A DNA stretch of 64,000 bases from contig BSBM01001719.1 of NCBI GenBank assembly GCA_027924585.1, positions 13,659,001-13,723,000 on the forward strand, in the 5' to 3' direction. Origin of the DNA: Larix kaempferi. Lineage: Eukaryota; Streptophyta; Pinopsida; Pinales; Pinaceae. Of this stretch, positions 12,834-24,975 are shown piece by piece; the first letter of the stretch is position 1, and each line of letters opens with the position of its first letter. The notes under the pieces are model-generated. The model was not told where the DNA came from, searched no databases, and worked only from the letters and a program-made list of their open reading frames with translations. A program made the position numbers and the translations under genes.

Positions 12834-13794
12834 AAACTCTTTATATATGCCCTAACTTACCACAATAAAAGCATTTAAATGTCAAGTGGGTCTAGCTCGA
12901 GATATTACAGGGAAAATTGTTGTCCTACCCACACAAGTTCAAATCCCACATTGTGACATGATGCTCTTTGTAAGTCATTTGTTGAATACCATGAACATCA
13001 TGAGATTGTTGACAAAGCCTCAAGCTTATGCAGAATCCTGGGAAACATTTTCAAAATAAGAAATGCCAAGTAGGCTTCCCTGGCATATATATTTCAAGTT
13101 TAAAAAATTGCATTTAATAGCTTTTCTATATTTACCTGAGTCGAAATATTTATTTCCAACATTCTCTTCCCTCTCTTTGTTGCGCTTGTTTTTTAATTTT
13201 GTTGTATGTGCCACCCCATAAGCCTCATTCCCACTATTATTCCCAAATGCTTTTTCCATATGTGTTACTACAAGAGCATAATGTTCAATTACTCAAATGC
13301 TAGATCTTTACCACTAGTAATGTTTTGTGTTTCAATAAAATTTACATAGGAAGAAGGTAAACTTTTCAAAGTTATAACCACCATAGCTTCTTCTTCCATT
13401 TTCCTTCCAATCGATCTCTAATATCCTTGATTTTTATCAAATGATCTTGCAAGGAGTCAAACTCAATTTTAGTTGAAGATGACAATTTTTTAAGGATGAA
13501 AGCTCTACCTTTGTCTAAGGTTTCATGCATCTCTCGTAGATTCCCCCACGTGACAAATGCACAATTGCCATATTGAACTTCAAGTAGCATCGCATTCGTT
13601 GTCGAGAGCTTGATCAACATCACAACCTCTCGACTCTTCACATCATATGTTGCTTGCACATCCATATCAGTTTGACTTGGCACTTCTTTTTCCAATACAA
13701 GCTTGTCCAAACCCCTGTATTCAAATATGGCATGATTCTTTTGTTTCCACGATTTAAAATTATGACCATTAAACCTTTCATTTTTTAACAACAT
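12834..13794 (-). pseudogene. copia gag remnant (UBN2-type capsid and zinc knuckle)
   Basis: 13794-13372 encodes an open stretch of 140 residues with copia gag character (LLKNERFNGHNFKSWKQKN near the start, IRDRLEGKW near the end). Lower on the same strand, near 12870-12834, a CCHC knuckle reads CFYCGKLGHI followed by a stop and a further Cys (CX2CX4HX4C). Frameshifts and stops separate the two parts. Its position relative to the primer site at 19361, after subtracting nested insertions (about 1.3 kb), is consistent with it being the gag of copia-1, though a second related copy is possible. Confidence 0.75.
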
Positions 13795-14265
13795 TATACG
13801 GATAAAGCATCTTTCAGATTTTTTAAATACTTCGAAGAGATTCTAAATAGGGAATAAAAAAACCCTACTACAAATCCACTATTTTGTTTCTAAGAAATGT
13901 CAAACTCAAAATTGTTGTTTAACAACAAATTTTTCAAAGTATCCACAAAACTCATAAATTTCATGAATAGATGTAAATTTCTCTTTAAAAAAATTTTCAC
14001 AACAAATCTCTCAAACAGCAGCAGACTTGCACAAACTTACAATGATTATTCCAAGTCTTCACCAAATCGGTTTTTGCCCCACATGCTAAGGTATTGGCTT
14101 TAAATTCTCTTCTCGGTGCCACATGTTAACAAAGTCTTCATTATAATTTGTAATCTCCATGGTTTTGATGGCCTACTTTTGCACAATCACAATACAAGGG
14201 CTGACTTCAAATCACCAACCAATATCACCTTTCTTCACATTTAAAAAAAAAATCCTATGTGGACC

Positions 14266-17200
14266 TTTTGCCACCTAATACACAGCTACGTAGAGTGGCA
14301 GAAATCTTCAAGCCACTTGGTGTGTCCTTGGCAACAAGTCTCGAGTCAAGTACTGTCACTTGATCTTGACTCCTTCGTTTAGGCAAACTCCTAACGAAGC
14401 CGAAGGGGGGTAGACCCTAAGAAATGTTACTAAGGCTTTTAGTTCTTAGATGTTAAAAATGGTACTGAGTTGTTTAGGATTTTTGAAGATAAAACACTGA
14501 AACAAGATTATTGCACAATAATGAATTAGATCAACAACATAGCATATAAAGATGTAACATAAACAACAATAAGATGATATTTAAGCAATGAAAGGTATTG
14601 TTGTAAAGTCGAGAAGTGCCAAATGGAGTCAAAATAAAAATTGTTGAAAAGCAAATGTTATGCAATTGTATCTTGATCAGTTTTAAAATTATTATGATGA
14701 GTGGATTATGGGAAGGGGGTTCCGATATACCTTGAGGTACGTGGAATATGTCTGGACTTTTCCCAATGTGGTTCTACACAAGAAAATGTGGTGCTAGATC
14801 CAAGTCGCGGGGGTGTGTCCAACACTACGCCAATCGAGGGTGTAGCCTGACGGGACCTCAAGGTCACTATCTAGTTGTTCCCGCTTTCTTTGCAAACTTT
14901 GCCCACAAAAGGTAAAGATCGTGACGTTGGATTTGCATCTGTTTAGGGGATTTGATTTTTATTAAAAGTGTGTTGTTAACTATATGTGAAAAGTTATGAA
15001 ATGCAAGATCCCTTTCTGATTGTTCCAAAGATCAGACTAGCCTCAACTAGTCTGTGATGGATAAGAGCATACTTGGGGGTAATGCAAATATTAATTCCAA
15101 TTTTGAAAGCAAAAGATGTTGTAAGTGCAAATAAAGTAAATGAACTTGAAGCAAAAAGTATTGTACTAATTACTACTCACTATGTGTCAACTTTTTGATC
15201 ATCCACCACTAATCGGCAAAGCCTTTAGGTGGTGGTGAGAGCATACTTCACGGCAATGAGTCATGTTCGTTTATTTACTTGCAAAAGAAATGTGAACTAA
15301 CTAACAAAATTGAAACTAACTAAATTATTCTTGCACAAATGAAACTAAACTAGCTTTCCAAAAAGGAAAATTACTCTAAGGGTTAGTACCGAAAAACAAA
15401 GTAAAAAGGGAAAGTCACACCAAAAAGGAGGCGATATAGGTTCCCCCAATGGGGAAAGGGGTGTGGGCACTGTGTATCCACTTGCTTCTTTTACTAATGG
15501 TTTTTACAATGATTAAAGAAGGCATCTTTATCCTTGTAAGCTTGGATGAAAGAGGTTAAAAAAAAGAGATGGAAAAAGGCCCTTTTTGGAGAGGGCTTTG
15601 AGGAGGCGCTGTGGAAGGCTAAAATCTTGAAATTTTCGCCAACACTTCCGCTTGACCTGTCTATAAATGACAAAAAACAATAAACTAATGTTGTTAAAAT
15701 ATTAGTGGTTTAAACAAAACTAAAATAAAAATCTAACACTACTTAGTACTTGGAAAATTATTAGAAAATTGCAAATTCAAGTACTAAAACCATAGATCTA
15801 AGCTTTAAGATTATGAACGAAGTAAAGCACTTTAAATCTATATCTTTTCAAACAAGTAATCTTATAAATGTAGCTCTAAATCTGATATATACTTGATATC
15901 ATATTAGGAACCAGTAACCAAGTAACCGAGAAGTAGATTTTAGTTTAAGAGAAAGAAGGTGAAGAATCCCATAAACTAGAATGAAGAAGCTTGAAAGTAT
16001 TTGCTTTTGGTGGAATGTAGAGGTGTTTGTCCTTGAAATAACTTGAAGATGAGGAGGATGCAAGCAAGCTCCTTCTCCTCTCCAAGTAAGGCTACATGCA
16101 AGCTTAACAATCCTTGCACAAAACCAATGGTTAAATGAGGGTATTTGCAAACAATAGAAGATTAGAAAGCATACAAATCAAACAAGAATGCATGCATCTC
16201 CAATAGATCTACCACTAACAAATAACTAAGAGTACAAATCAAACAAGAATGCACCCTTACCCTACTAGGAGGTATCTCCCCTATGTAGGCCCACAGCTTA
16301 TACCTCATAAGAATTTGAGAACAAAGCATCCACACATGAAGCACACTACACCAATAATGAGACTCCAAAGCTTTCTTTATTCATAAACAATACAACAATG
16401 ATCATACAAAGTTCCAACAGAACTTCACTACCTCCATCCTCCTTAAACAAGAGGAGAAGCTTGCTTTTATAGAAATTTTGGCCTTCAAACCCTTGGAGGG
16501 CGAAATTCCCAATGGAGAAGGTGGATTGGGGATTCTAGAGAGTGGCAAGTGTCTTTCAAGCAAACAATGGGGCTGCCACCTCTCATGGGAGGCTTCCACC
16601 TCTCATAACCACCTCCAAAAAGAGATCCTCATGGGGAAAAACATCCTCCTTTGGAGGAATTGTGCCCCCCTCATGGAAGCACATCAAATCCACCTCATCT
16701 TGTGAGATTAGATGCCCAGACAACTCATTTACTGACCCATACAAGATGCCAACCAACCTGGACACCTCAGAGACAAGCTCCCTTTGATTTTGGAATTGGA
16801 TTTTCTCCATATTTCCTAATTATTTGACCCAAAATGTCATTTTCAAGAGAAATTCAAAATTAGTAATTGAAAATCAGCAATTTGACTCTCAGAAGTGGGT
16901 TTAGGCGTTAAGGGGGGGCTTTGAGTCCAAAAACGAGCATTCCCATGACAAATTTTCCCCCCTAGACCCATTTTTATGAGTTTTTGAAATTTTACAATTA
17001 ACTTATTGATGATTTTATTAAAAAATTAAAAATTCCTAGGGGGGACTTGGCGCATGTTCACGAAACTTTGGGACTATGACTAGCATGGTAATATACATAG
17101 ACTCAAGTCTTGAAAATTCAAGACTATAGGCTTTAATAACCCTCCTAAGTCATAATCATTACTTTCACCACCCTAGCTTTGGAGGATTTTGAGTTAAAAA

Positions 17201-17484
17201 CTCGAAAATTATATGTCACTAAAAAGCACTACATAATTAACAAGGAAAAAACATTCTAGGATGACTAGTTTGATGACTAAGTCCTAAGAAGGCCAAGCCT
17301 TTACAAAAAGGTCATCATGCTACATCATTTATTACAATTCCCCCAAGGGGGTGTGAACATGCGAAGAAACATAAAAAGGGCCAAAAATTGGCCTACTTGG
17401 ATTTCTGAATTATGGTGATGAACAAATGACTTGTTCGCTCTTTGTCGGCTCACTTGAAATCCAAGTAACACTTAGGTGGTAACA
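14266..17484 (-). mobile_element. Solo giant LTR B (3219 bp)
   Basis: Minus-strand start TGTTACCACC at 17484. The end is GGTGGCAAAA at 14266, so the terminal CA has decayed to AA. The perfect duplication GGACC lies at 14261-14265 and 17485-17489. TATAAAA at 16471-16465 and AATAAAG at 16381-16375 (minus strand) give the same central promoter/poly(A) layout as A and C. Hairpins lie at 14373-14399 and 14347-14362. It is in the same orientation as the host gene. Confidence 0.88.
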
Positions 17485-17734
17485 GGACCCACACTCAGCA
17501 CCATCTCCAATGGCTTATTCTCATGGGTATATACAAATCAACTTATCCTCTTACTACAGCAAGCACCTACACGGACTGAATTGGCTATCAATCTGTTGGG
17601 GATTCAATGGCTACACCTCTCACAGCGGCCCTGATTCTCTTGCAACTCTTACTCAGGCAACTACAAGGTTTGTGGTTAAATAAAGATAGCTCATCTCTAC
17701 ATGACAACTATACTTCTTTATCCCCGACTATTCC

Positions 17735-18791
17735 TGTTACAACCTATCTAGTTGTACTTGAAACTATCCAAATGGATAAGCCACCCAATTGACGATAACT
17801 CCATAATAAAAAATATAATTGATAAAATATATAAAAGATGATGTTTACAATGAATGGTGTAGCTGTATAAATAGGCTCATGTGGTGACTATTCACCAAAG
17901 AGATGTGTCCCTTAATTAATTATAATCAATGTTATGTTATTTTATTATTATATTATTATTAATATTTATTTATATATTTGTTCATTACATTGCCTCTCCC
18001 TTAGAGATGCTTTGTCCTCAAAGCATAATTATGGACAACTTTTTCCCATGTTCTTGCTCGTAACGTTTTTTTTGTGACCTTCTGAACTTGCAACTTTGAT
18101 ACTTAACGAAACAAGACAATATAATTTATGAATGCATGAACTTAGATGTTGCATGTCCTGGGAAGTGATCCATCTGAGATTTACCTTCATCGGAGTTGTT
18201 TTTTAGTCGATCGTTGGAATAGAACTTCTCATTTTCTGCTCCCAAACAATTTGGCAATTTTTTATTTTCTCTCCTTCAAGATAGTTAGTTTGTCTGTAGG
18301 AGTAATATTGTTTATTTTCGTCTTGATTTTGTCGTTGAGTATAAATATTCTTTCCTTTCTTTTTGTCTTTCTTTTTTCTTTTTTACTTTCTTGGGGTAAA
18401 TATCCTTCTTTTATTTTTACTTATTTTTCCTTTTTCCTTGATGTGGTCAAAGACCTAAATTCAAAGAAACTTTGATAAATTTGGCCACAATCCGAAATCC
18501 ACACTCTGATACCAATGTTACAACCTATCAAGTTGTACTCGAAACTATCCAAATGGATAAGTCACCCAATTGACGATAACTCCATAATAAAAAATATAAT
18601 TGATGGATAATTGATAAAATATATAAAAGATGATGTTTACAATGAATGGTGTAGCCGTATAAATAAGCTCACATGGTGACTATTCACCAAAGGGATGTGT
18701 CCCTTAATTAATTATAATCAATGTTATGTTATTTTATTATTATATTATTATTAATATTTACTAATGTTTATTTATATATTTGTTCATTACA
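17735..18791 (-). mobile_element. TRIM-like miniature LTR element (1057 bp)
   Basis: Terminal repeats at 17735-17999 and 18516-18791 are nearly identical apart from two short duplications, with TGTAATGAAC...GTAACA ends on the minus strand. A perfect duplication ATTCC lies at 17730-17734 and 18792-18796. The primer site TGGTATCAGAGTGT (18514-18501, tRNA-Met type) is one base from the right repeat, and the purine tract AAGGGAGAGGCAA abuts the left repeat. The 516-bp interior has no recognisable gag or pol. A hydrophobic open stretch on the other strand is not convincing. Confidence 0.92.
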
Positions 18792-19372
18792 ATTCCACTC
18801 TTTCACAACAATGCTTCATTTCTTTTTTTAATGTTATTCTAGTTTGGCAGCTCACACATGGGGTGGAGAAAAAGCGCTTCACCTTTTTTTCTTTATATAA
18901 TCTCGGTTCATCACTTGGTGACTCCTCTAAAAAAAATCAAACAGAAATCATTTGACTTAATCTTGACAGTGTTCTCCTCACGGGCCCTATAGATTATGAC
19001 CATATATTCTATAAACCCTCTTATGGTGGTGGTTCCTCCTCAAAGAAAGAAAGAAACTAGCAGTTCACCCAAATTGATTTCTCTTACAACGGCTACACTT
19101 CCAAACTCTGTTATTCCTCTTGTAATCGCAACCTTATCACACAACCTCTACAAATCAATGCCCAAAATGTATACATATCAAGTCCCTCACTCAACACATT
19201 CCAATTCTCTTCAAGCCAATCTGAAATTTATCCTCAACTTGGATTTGTCATGTCATATTTATCTTCTGCTTGCCTATGTGTGAAAAATGTCTCGATGCCT
19301 CCTCAGATCACAGCAGTTCCTCGATTCCTTCACTCACTTCCTCAGCTTCTCCTTACCGCGGCTCTGATACCA

Positions 19373-19638
19373 TGTTGGTTTTATACACACAAGCATGGAT
19401 TCGAATACACATTAGAATGAGAAAAAGTGGATCCATTCATATCATTAGATGATGCAATGTCTCATTACATAGTAGGAGAGGATGAGTACATTACATAACT
19501 CCCAAATGCCTAACTATTAACCACTAAATTGATTACTATACTAAACGGCCCATTAGTACATCACTTTATTAGTGACACATTATTATATGTCTAAGTCCTA
19601 ATACATTTAAGTTCTAAATATGACCATTATCTCTAACA
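19373..19638 (-). repeat. copia-1 5' LTR
   Basis: 266 bp, TG...CA, with the tRNA-Met primer site abutting it at 19361-19372 and target duplication CAAGT at 19639-19643. Confidence 0.88.
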
Positions 19639-19714
19639 CAAGTGTCTAGGACACAGCTGAGCACTAGACAAAAAACAAAACGTTGTATAACTAAAAACCC
19701 AAAAGTAGAGTCTG

Positions 19715-20449
19715 GATCTCAGTGCCATGTGGTTGTCATTTATCAAAAAGCATGCATGCCCTCATCAATCAATTAAAAAAAAACCCAAAATTTGTTTGTG
19801 GGTGTCATTTGGTGGAAAACAATTAACAATGGAGGTGTTTTGCAGAAGACTATGTGGTTCCTAATTAACACTAAATGAGGGAGATGCAACTCTCCTACCA
19901 AAACTTCTATGGCTGACTTCTCATCCAAGGATGTAAAGAAGCTAGTAAGATGGCCTACCCTCCACCAAGAAATCTAGTAGTAGTTTGTATCATGGCAGTT
20001 TGCCAGAAGAATCTATTTTGAAGCTATGTCCAATATCCTAGTGAGAGTAGCCAAAGGGAAATGCCTTGTAGAGCTTGTAGATCTCAGTGCCATGTGGTTG
20101 TCATTTATCAGAAAGCATGCATACCCTCATCAATCAATTAAAAAAATACCCAAAACTTGTTTGTGGGTGTCATTTGGTGGAAAACAATTAACAATGGAGG
20201 TGTTTTGCAGAAGACTATGTGGTTCCTAATTAACACTAAATGAGGGAGATGCAACTCTCCTAGCAAAACTTCTATGGCTGACTTCTCATCCAAGGATGTA
20301 AAGAAGCTGGTAAGATGGCCTACCCTCCACCAAGAAATCTAGTAGTAGTTTGTATCATGGCAGTTTGCCAGAAGAATCTATTTTGAAGCTATGTCCAATA
20401 TCCTAGTGAGAGTAGCCAAAGGGAAATGCCTTGTAGAGCTTGTAGATCT
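19715..20449. repeat. Tandem duplication, two units of 365 bp
   Basis: The unit beginning GATCTCAGTGCCATGTGG at 19715 repeats at 20080 and its edge returns at 20445. The copies differ at only a few sites, so the duplication is much younger than the surrounding LTR copies. Content unknown; no coding signal. Confidence 0.95.
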
Positions 20450-20541
20450 TGAAGTAACCTAGGTTGAGTCTCCCCTTTTCTATTAATGGTCATAGTAAAC
20501 AGGAATGAAAGGACTATGATGTTATCTAGATGTCTCTATAT

Positions 20542-21147
20542 TGTTAAGATTATATGCCACTAAAGACTAAATCCTAACTTCATGAGCATTTAATACATTT
20601 TCACAATAGCAGCATAACAAGGATCTCTGAAAGATACACAATCACAAGGTACACAACAATATATCCTGGGAAACCCTCAAGGGGAAGAAAACCCAGCAAG
20701 AACTTCCTCAATATAGATTACCAAAGTGCAATGCCCAAAATAGGTCTCACAAATAAAAGAGACAAACCCAAACTCTAGAGCCAAGCCAATCCTCCTCCTC
20801 CTTCGCAGACTTCTCTTTCTCCTCTAATGTGCAATGCATGAATGAGTGAATGGTAAAAATGAGAGGAAGTCACTCTCTATTTATACTTTACTTTTCACTT
20901 GACTTTTAACCCAGCTAGGTCGGCCTCAATAACTTAATTGGGCCGACTTCTCTAGGGAGACTCAATCAATATTTATATTACATTCTTTTGGGTACTAACG
21001 ACCCGCCTTACAATGGAGGTTTTACCTCATGACTTTTACATGACCAAATATAATAACGACATCTCCGAACGGAGGTAAAACATCCCCGACGAAGTTACAA
21101 TAATAAAGTACAAGTAGAATATTCTTCAAAGTTACATTAATTCAACA
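20542..21147 (-). mobile_element. Solo LTR (606 bp), sense to the host gene
   Basis: Minus-strand TGTTGAATT...CTTAACA ends with duplication TATAT on both sides (20537-20541 and 21148-21152). A good plant TATA box TATAAATAGA lies at 20885-20876. There is no interior sequence. The AT-rich duplication is weaker proof than the others. Confidence 0.7.
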
Positions 21148-21483
21148 TATATATTCTTTCAGATAATCTTGCGTGCATAAGTAGAGTGACCCATCTAGGT
21201 ACCCACCTCTAATTTCACAATAAGCAACAGTACCTGCCTCTGCTTTCGCAATGAGTTGTCCATTGAAATATAAAACACTAAATCTCCACCTTTGTATAGA
21301 ATCTAGATTATCTATAAATTCAATTTTCCCCAAGATATAGTGTTCCTTGTACATGCAAAGCACATGAACAAAAGATTGTTTCTCCTAGAGGCAATATGAA
21401 GCTAAAATTGTTTACCTGAGATTGCATTTCTACATGGAAGCTCTAAAGATTGTTTCAGTTCTATTGTTTAGGAGTCTCCATTA

Positions 21484-21983
21484 TGTTGGAATATTTTATA
21501 TTCCTTGGAAGGTAATAATGTCTTTATATTATGTCGGAAGATATCCACAATCTTATGTAAAAGAGTAATACATTATATCCCATATTCATTATGGTAAAGT
21601 ATACTCTTGATATTCATTATTATATAAAGAGATGTTATTATGGAGAATTATATTATCCCACATGTAATATGTGAGAGTAATTCCTCCTCATCTCTTAGTA
21701 TATAATAGAGTCAAGGGATAGTCACATCACTCATCATGATCTTTACTTATTCACACAAGTATTGCTATATTGTATTGGGGTTATTGGCATTGCTCTCTTG
21801 TAAGCTTGAGGGAGATATTCTGGAGATAATAGAAGACTACCTTTCCATGGACGTAGCCCAATTGGGTGAACCACGTATATCTGGTGTACTCTTTTCTCTT
21901 GTTCTCTTTCTGTACTTATTGTTGATATATTATTGTTATGCATAGATAGGTAAGCTAGTTTAGTTAGATCCATATCTCTGACA
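21484..21983 (+). mobile_element. Solo copia-type LTR (500 bp)
   Basis: TGTTGGAAT...TCTCTGACA is flanked by CATTA (21479-21483 and 21984-21988). Near 21860 it has TTGGGTGAACCACGTA, a motif often seen in the R/U5 region of plant copia LTRs. Confidence 0.8.
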
Positions 21984-21988
21984 CATTA

Positions 21989-22897
21989 ACAATTGCACAA
22001 AATCCACTTGCTCGAAAATATATACCTATTGCTGGGACATTCCTAAAACCTATTAAATGTTTCTCCTTATAAGCAACAGCATAACAAATTCTCAACAGGA
22101 AGCTGAAAATTTGGAAGCACCCTCCTACAAGCAACATGATGTAACCCCGACCCAATTTAGGATTCAATGGCCTACGAGGAGCAATCTACATAATTCGTTT
22201 ATTTCTTTTTAAACTGGCAAAATATTCTTTCCTCTCTTTTGGAGGGGGTGGATGGGGAAAGTTCTGAAGAGGTGTCAAGTGGGGAGATAAAACAAAAAGG
22301 TTTCTCAATACACAGATGTAACCCCCACGGGGATTGAACATCTTTCCTTAATGCAAGCCTGATTTTCTTCTTTATTCCATTACTTGCTTACAGGTTGATC
22401 TTTCTATTCTTGGCACTCTAACAAAAACTGTCCCCAAAGTTCACAAGAAAACATCAGGTTACCATACCATTAGAAAGAAAAGCTATAAGTAATTAAGTCA
22501 TCCAATTCCTCCCAGTCCACCTGATGATACACATCGTAAAATCACAAAGTGACAAATCCTAACGACAAATATGCAATTTTTTTTACTTTGACTACAAGTG
22601 TGACAGAGTGCTTGTTCTTGTTTCTCAGTTTTTTTCTTCCAAAACAACACACAAAACATAAAGAGGGTTTAACTAGGATTACAAGAATACCAGAAACAGC
22701 AGCATTAGAATTATTTTCCAAAGAACTTGTATTTACCAATCAAAAACTAAGTAAATTACGTGAAGACAAAGTAAATGTTAGAAACATCCAAAACATTGCT
22801 GTGCAAACAAAAACCATGACATATATGAGACAAAATGAGGAAAAGCAAAAGCTTCTTGACAAATAGCACATCAAAATATCTCATATCTACATCATAC
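21989..22897 (-). other. Remainder of intron 10
   Basis: Intron sequence up to the exon 10 donor at 22897. No element, repeat or coding signal recognised. Confidence 0.6.
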
Positions 22898-23086
22898 CTT
22901 TCTCCCACCGGCCCTCCAAGATTGAAAACCAATCCATGAATTCTTGTGTATACGATCCACTTTATTAGCAATAGCAAAATAAGCTCCATATTCACAGAGA
23001 ACATCCCGATAATAAGAATCACCAAGAAGTGGAAGTCGGGCAGGTCCATCTACATCATCAGCCCCAGCCCTCCGGCCTTTCGTTGC
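22898..23086 (-). CDS. Exon 10 of glycosyltransferase
   Basis: It encodes 63 residues after the acceptor TCACAG: ATKGRRAGADDVDGPARLPL, then YYRDVLCEYGAYFAIANKVD and WIGFQSWRAGGRK, all strongly conserved in the plant family. The donor is AAG|GTATGA, which opens the 22.3-kb intron 10. Confidence 0.93.
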
Positions 23087-23999
23087 CTGTGACAAAGATA
23101 ATTGATCACAACAGATCAAATTGGAAGTTATGACTGTCCTATTATAGAAATAGAAGTTGATCATTTGACAGCACAAATGCAAGCTTTTATGACTTCCAAA
23201 TGCCTTGTTTCATATTCCATCTTTGATAGCTTCATGCTTCTTAAAAGGAAAGAAAACACAGATATCCAAGCTACAATTTCATTACTTTGTTAGGTCTGAA
23301 GGCATTCCTTATTTCCGATGCTTTCTATTCAAAAGATAGTTTGTTGTTTATATTTTGACAGGTGTACCTGTCCACTCCCATTGACTGCTTTTGTTCACTC
23401 ATGGACGTTATTATATTTTCTTGTTTTCCTCATATCAAAGATAAAGGACCAAATGTATTGCATCGTACAGATTCCTGCTGAAAGAGATACACAAGTAATG
23501 TCTCATTGGCAACGCATTCTTTCAATAGTAAGTACATATCAGTGTTGGTGGAAAGCATGGAAGATAAGTGGATGGCATCTGCATGATAAGCAATGCTTCC
23601 AGATTTGCAGTCAAAAATGCTTAGAGACTTTCCTAACAAGGGCTCAGAAAAACCTTTCTGGTAGCAACTTACATACATGATGTTAAAGGTATTGACTTTA
23701 GTTGGTGGGGTATCTGACGAGATTTCAATTCATTTCAGTTAACAAATTAAGAATCAAGTTAATCTCATGATGGAGTTTATTATTTAGCTTTAGTTTTGAT
23801 TATGTATGTTATGAAGGATACTAGAAAGTAGAAACATGCAAGCTCTAACTTATATCAGCTGTGAAGTTTTGGGTCTAACTTAAAGTATTTAGTTAAAGCT
23901 GAAACAGTGAAATTAATCCTCCTATTTTCTTGGCCTTCAAGGAAGCATGCAAACAAATTGAAATAAAAATAAAAAATTAAGGAAGGTCACAAAACTCAC
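23087..23999 (-). other. Intron 9 (913 bp)
   Basis: GT-AG intron between exons 9 and 10. No mobile-element signature recognised. Confidence 0.8.
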
Positions 24000-24209
24000 A
24001 AGTCCTACTCCACGGTAGAGTGCAACACGATGTAGAAAAGGCCATGAACCAGATCCATAGTAGGGTTCATAGATGCATAGAGGTTGACCAGTTCTTTCCA
24101 TCTCACCGTCATCCCTTTCATGCAGCTCATCTCTTGTTCGCTCAACTCGTTTAACATTGCGATAAACATCCTCCCAAGTTCCTTGAGGCTGATCATTTCT
24201 TTCTTCTAA
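24000..24209 (-). CDS. Exon 9 of glycosyltransferase
   Basis: It encodes 70 residues after the acceptor TTTGCAG: LEERNDQPQGTWEDVYRNVK, then the conserved block RTGQPLCIYEPYYGSGSWPF. This plant-specific C-terminal extension follows the GT-B fold in the family. The donor is CTT|GTGAGT, phase 0. Confidence 0.92.
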
Positions 24210-24343
24210 CTGCAAAACATTTACAATAATTCAGCCTAATTTTATACTAGCATGGGAAGAAATATGACAGCCTAAATATGAAGTTGAAAATGCCCAGAGG
24301 GTGCTTGAAGCCTTCAAAATAGCACATTCATTCCTGTCCATAC

Positions 24344-24841
24344 TTCATCTGCCTCTCGCCTCTCTATAGCTTCGTCCATTTCATTGGTCTTCTCTTCTGC
24401 CCAGTCATGTAAACTGATTGTTTCGTCCCCTCCACTGCTAGTCTTAGGCACTAACTCTGCCATATGATGACTTCCCCTGAGCTCTTCCACTTGAAAAACC
24501 ACATTGTTTTTGCTAAAATTTTGATGTGGGGATTCAACCTTCAATTCAAATGGATCTGTAAATAATTGCCATTGCCATCCCCTAGTGAACATCTCCGGGA
24601 TATCCGAAGTAGGATGGGGAAGCGCTGATTCTGACGGAAATTGCAGAACATTCTCAAGCAAGGCAGCATACCCACCAATAACATCTGGAATCATTACATT
24701 CTTTGCATGTAATCTGCCAGCTGAAGCAATTTCAAGAGCCAAAGGAGACAATCTACCATTCAGTATTGCTAGTGACACTGCCTTTGTTAGCATGTTAACA
24801 TTTCCAACAGGGAAAAGAAGCCCGTGTTTTCCATCTTCAAT
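24344..24841 (-). CDS. Exon 8 of glycosyltransferase
   Basis: It encodes 166 residues. The acceptor is TATGCAG, then IEDGKHGLLFPVGNVNMLTK, the end of the GT-B donor domain, followed by GRLHAKNVMIPDVIGGYA and LLENVLQFPSES. The second half is a variable, acidic linker ending EAIERREADE. I choose the donor GAA|GTATGG. An in-frame alternative at AAT|GTGCTA would add six residues but is a poorer donor. Confidence 0.85.
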
Positions 24842-24975
24842 CTGCATAAATCAATTCGAAAATGAATTAAATATCATGTCCCACCAACAAAATGCTTTAT
24901 GTTAGACAATAAAGAGCATACCCTAATCAGAATCAGTTCAGACACAACAGCAAACATACAAGGATCTGTAATTAC

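Larger units (their letters stand above)
1097..19638 (-). mobile_element. Ty1/copia LTR retrotransposon (copia-1) with nested insertions
   Basis: The two LTRs (1097-1352 and 19373-19638) are flanked by a perfect 5-bp target duplication CAAGT (1092-1096 and 19639-19643). On the minus strand the right LTR is followed directly by TGGTATCAGAGC (19372-19361), the standard initiator tRNA-Met primer site. The left LTR is preceded by a purine tract ending ATGGGAGAT. These signs define one minus-strand element 18.5 kb apart end to end. It has been enlarged by two solo giant LTRs, a hAT element and a TRIM; about 9.3 kb remains after removing those, so further unresolved insertions are likely. Coding parts are decayed. 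It is in the same orientation as the host gene. Confidence 0.88.

Noticed and set aside
18146-18475. Hydrophobic 109-codon frame inside the TRIM-like element
   Set aside because: T-rich DNA read on the strand opposite to the element; the hydrophobic protein is a composition effect.
24842-24975. Exon 7 read-through to 24874
   Set aside because: The extra residues are unlike the family; splicing at TAT|GTAATT to exon 8 restores the conserved QKYIEDG sequence.
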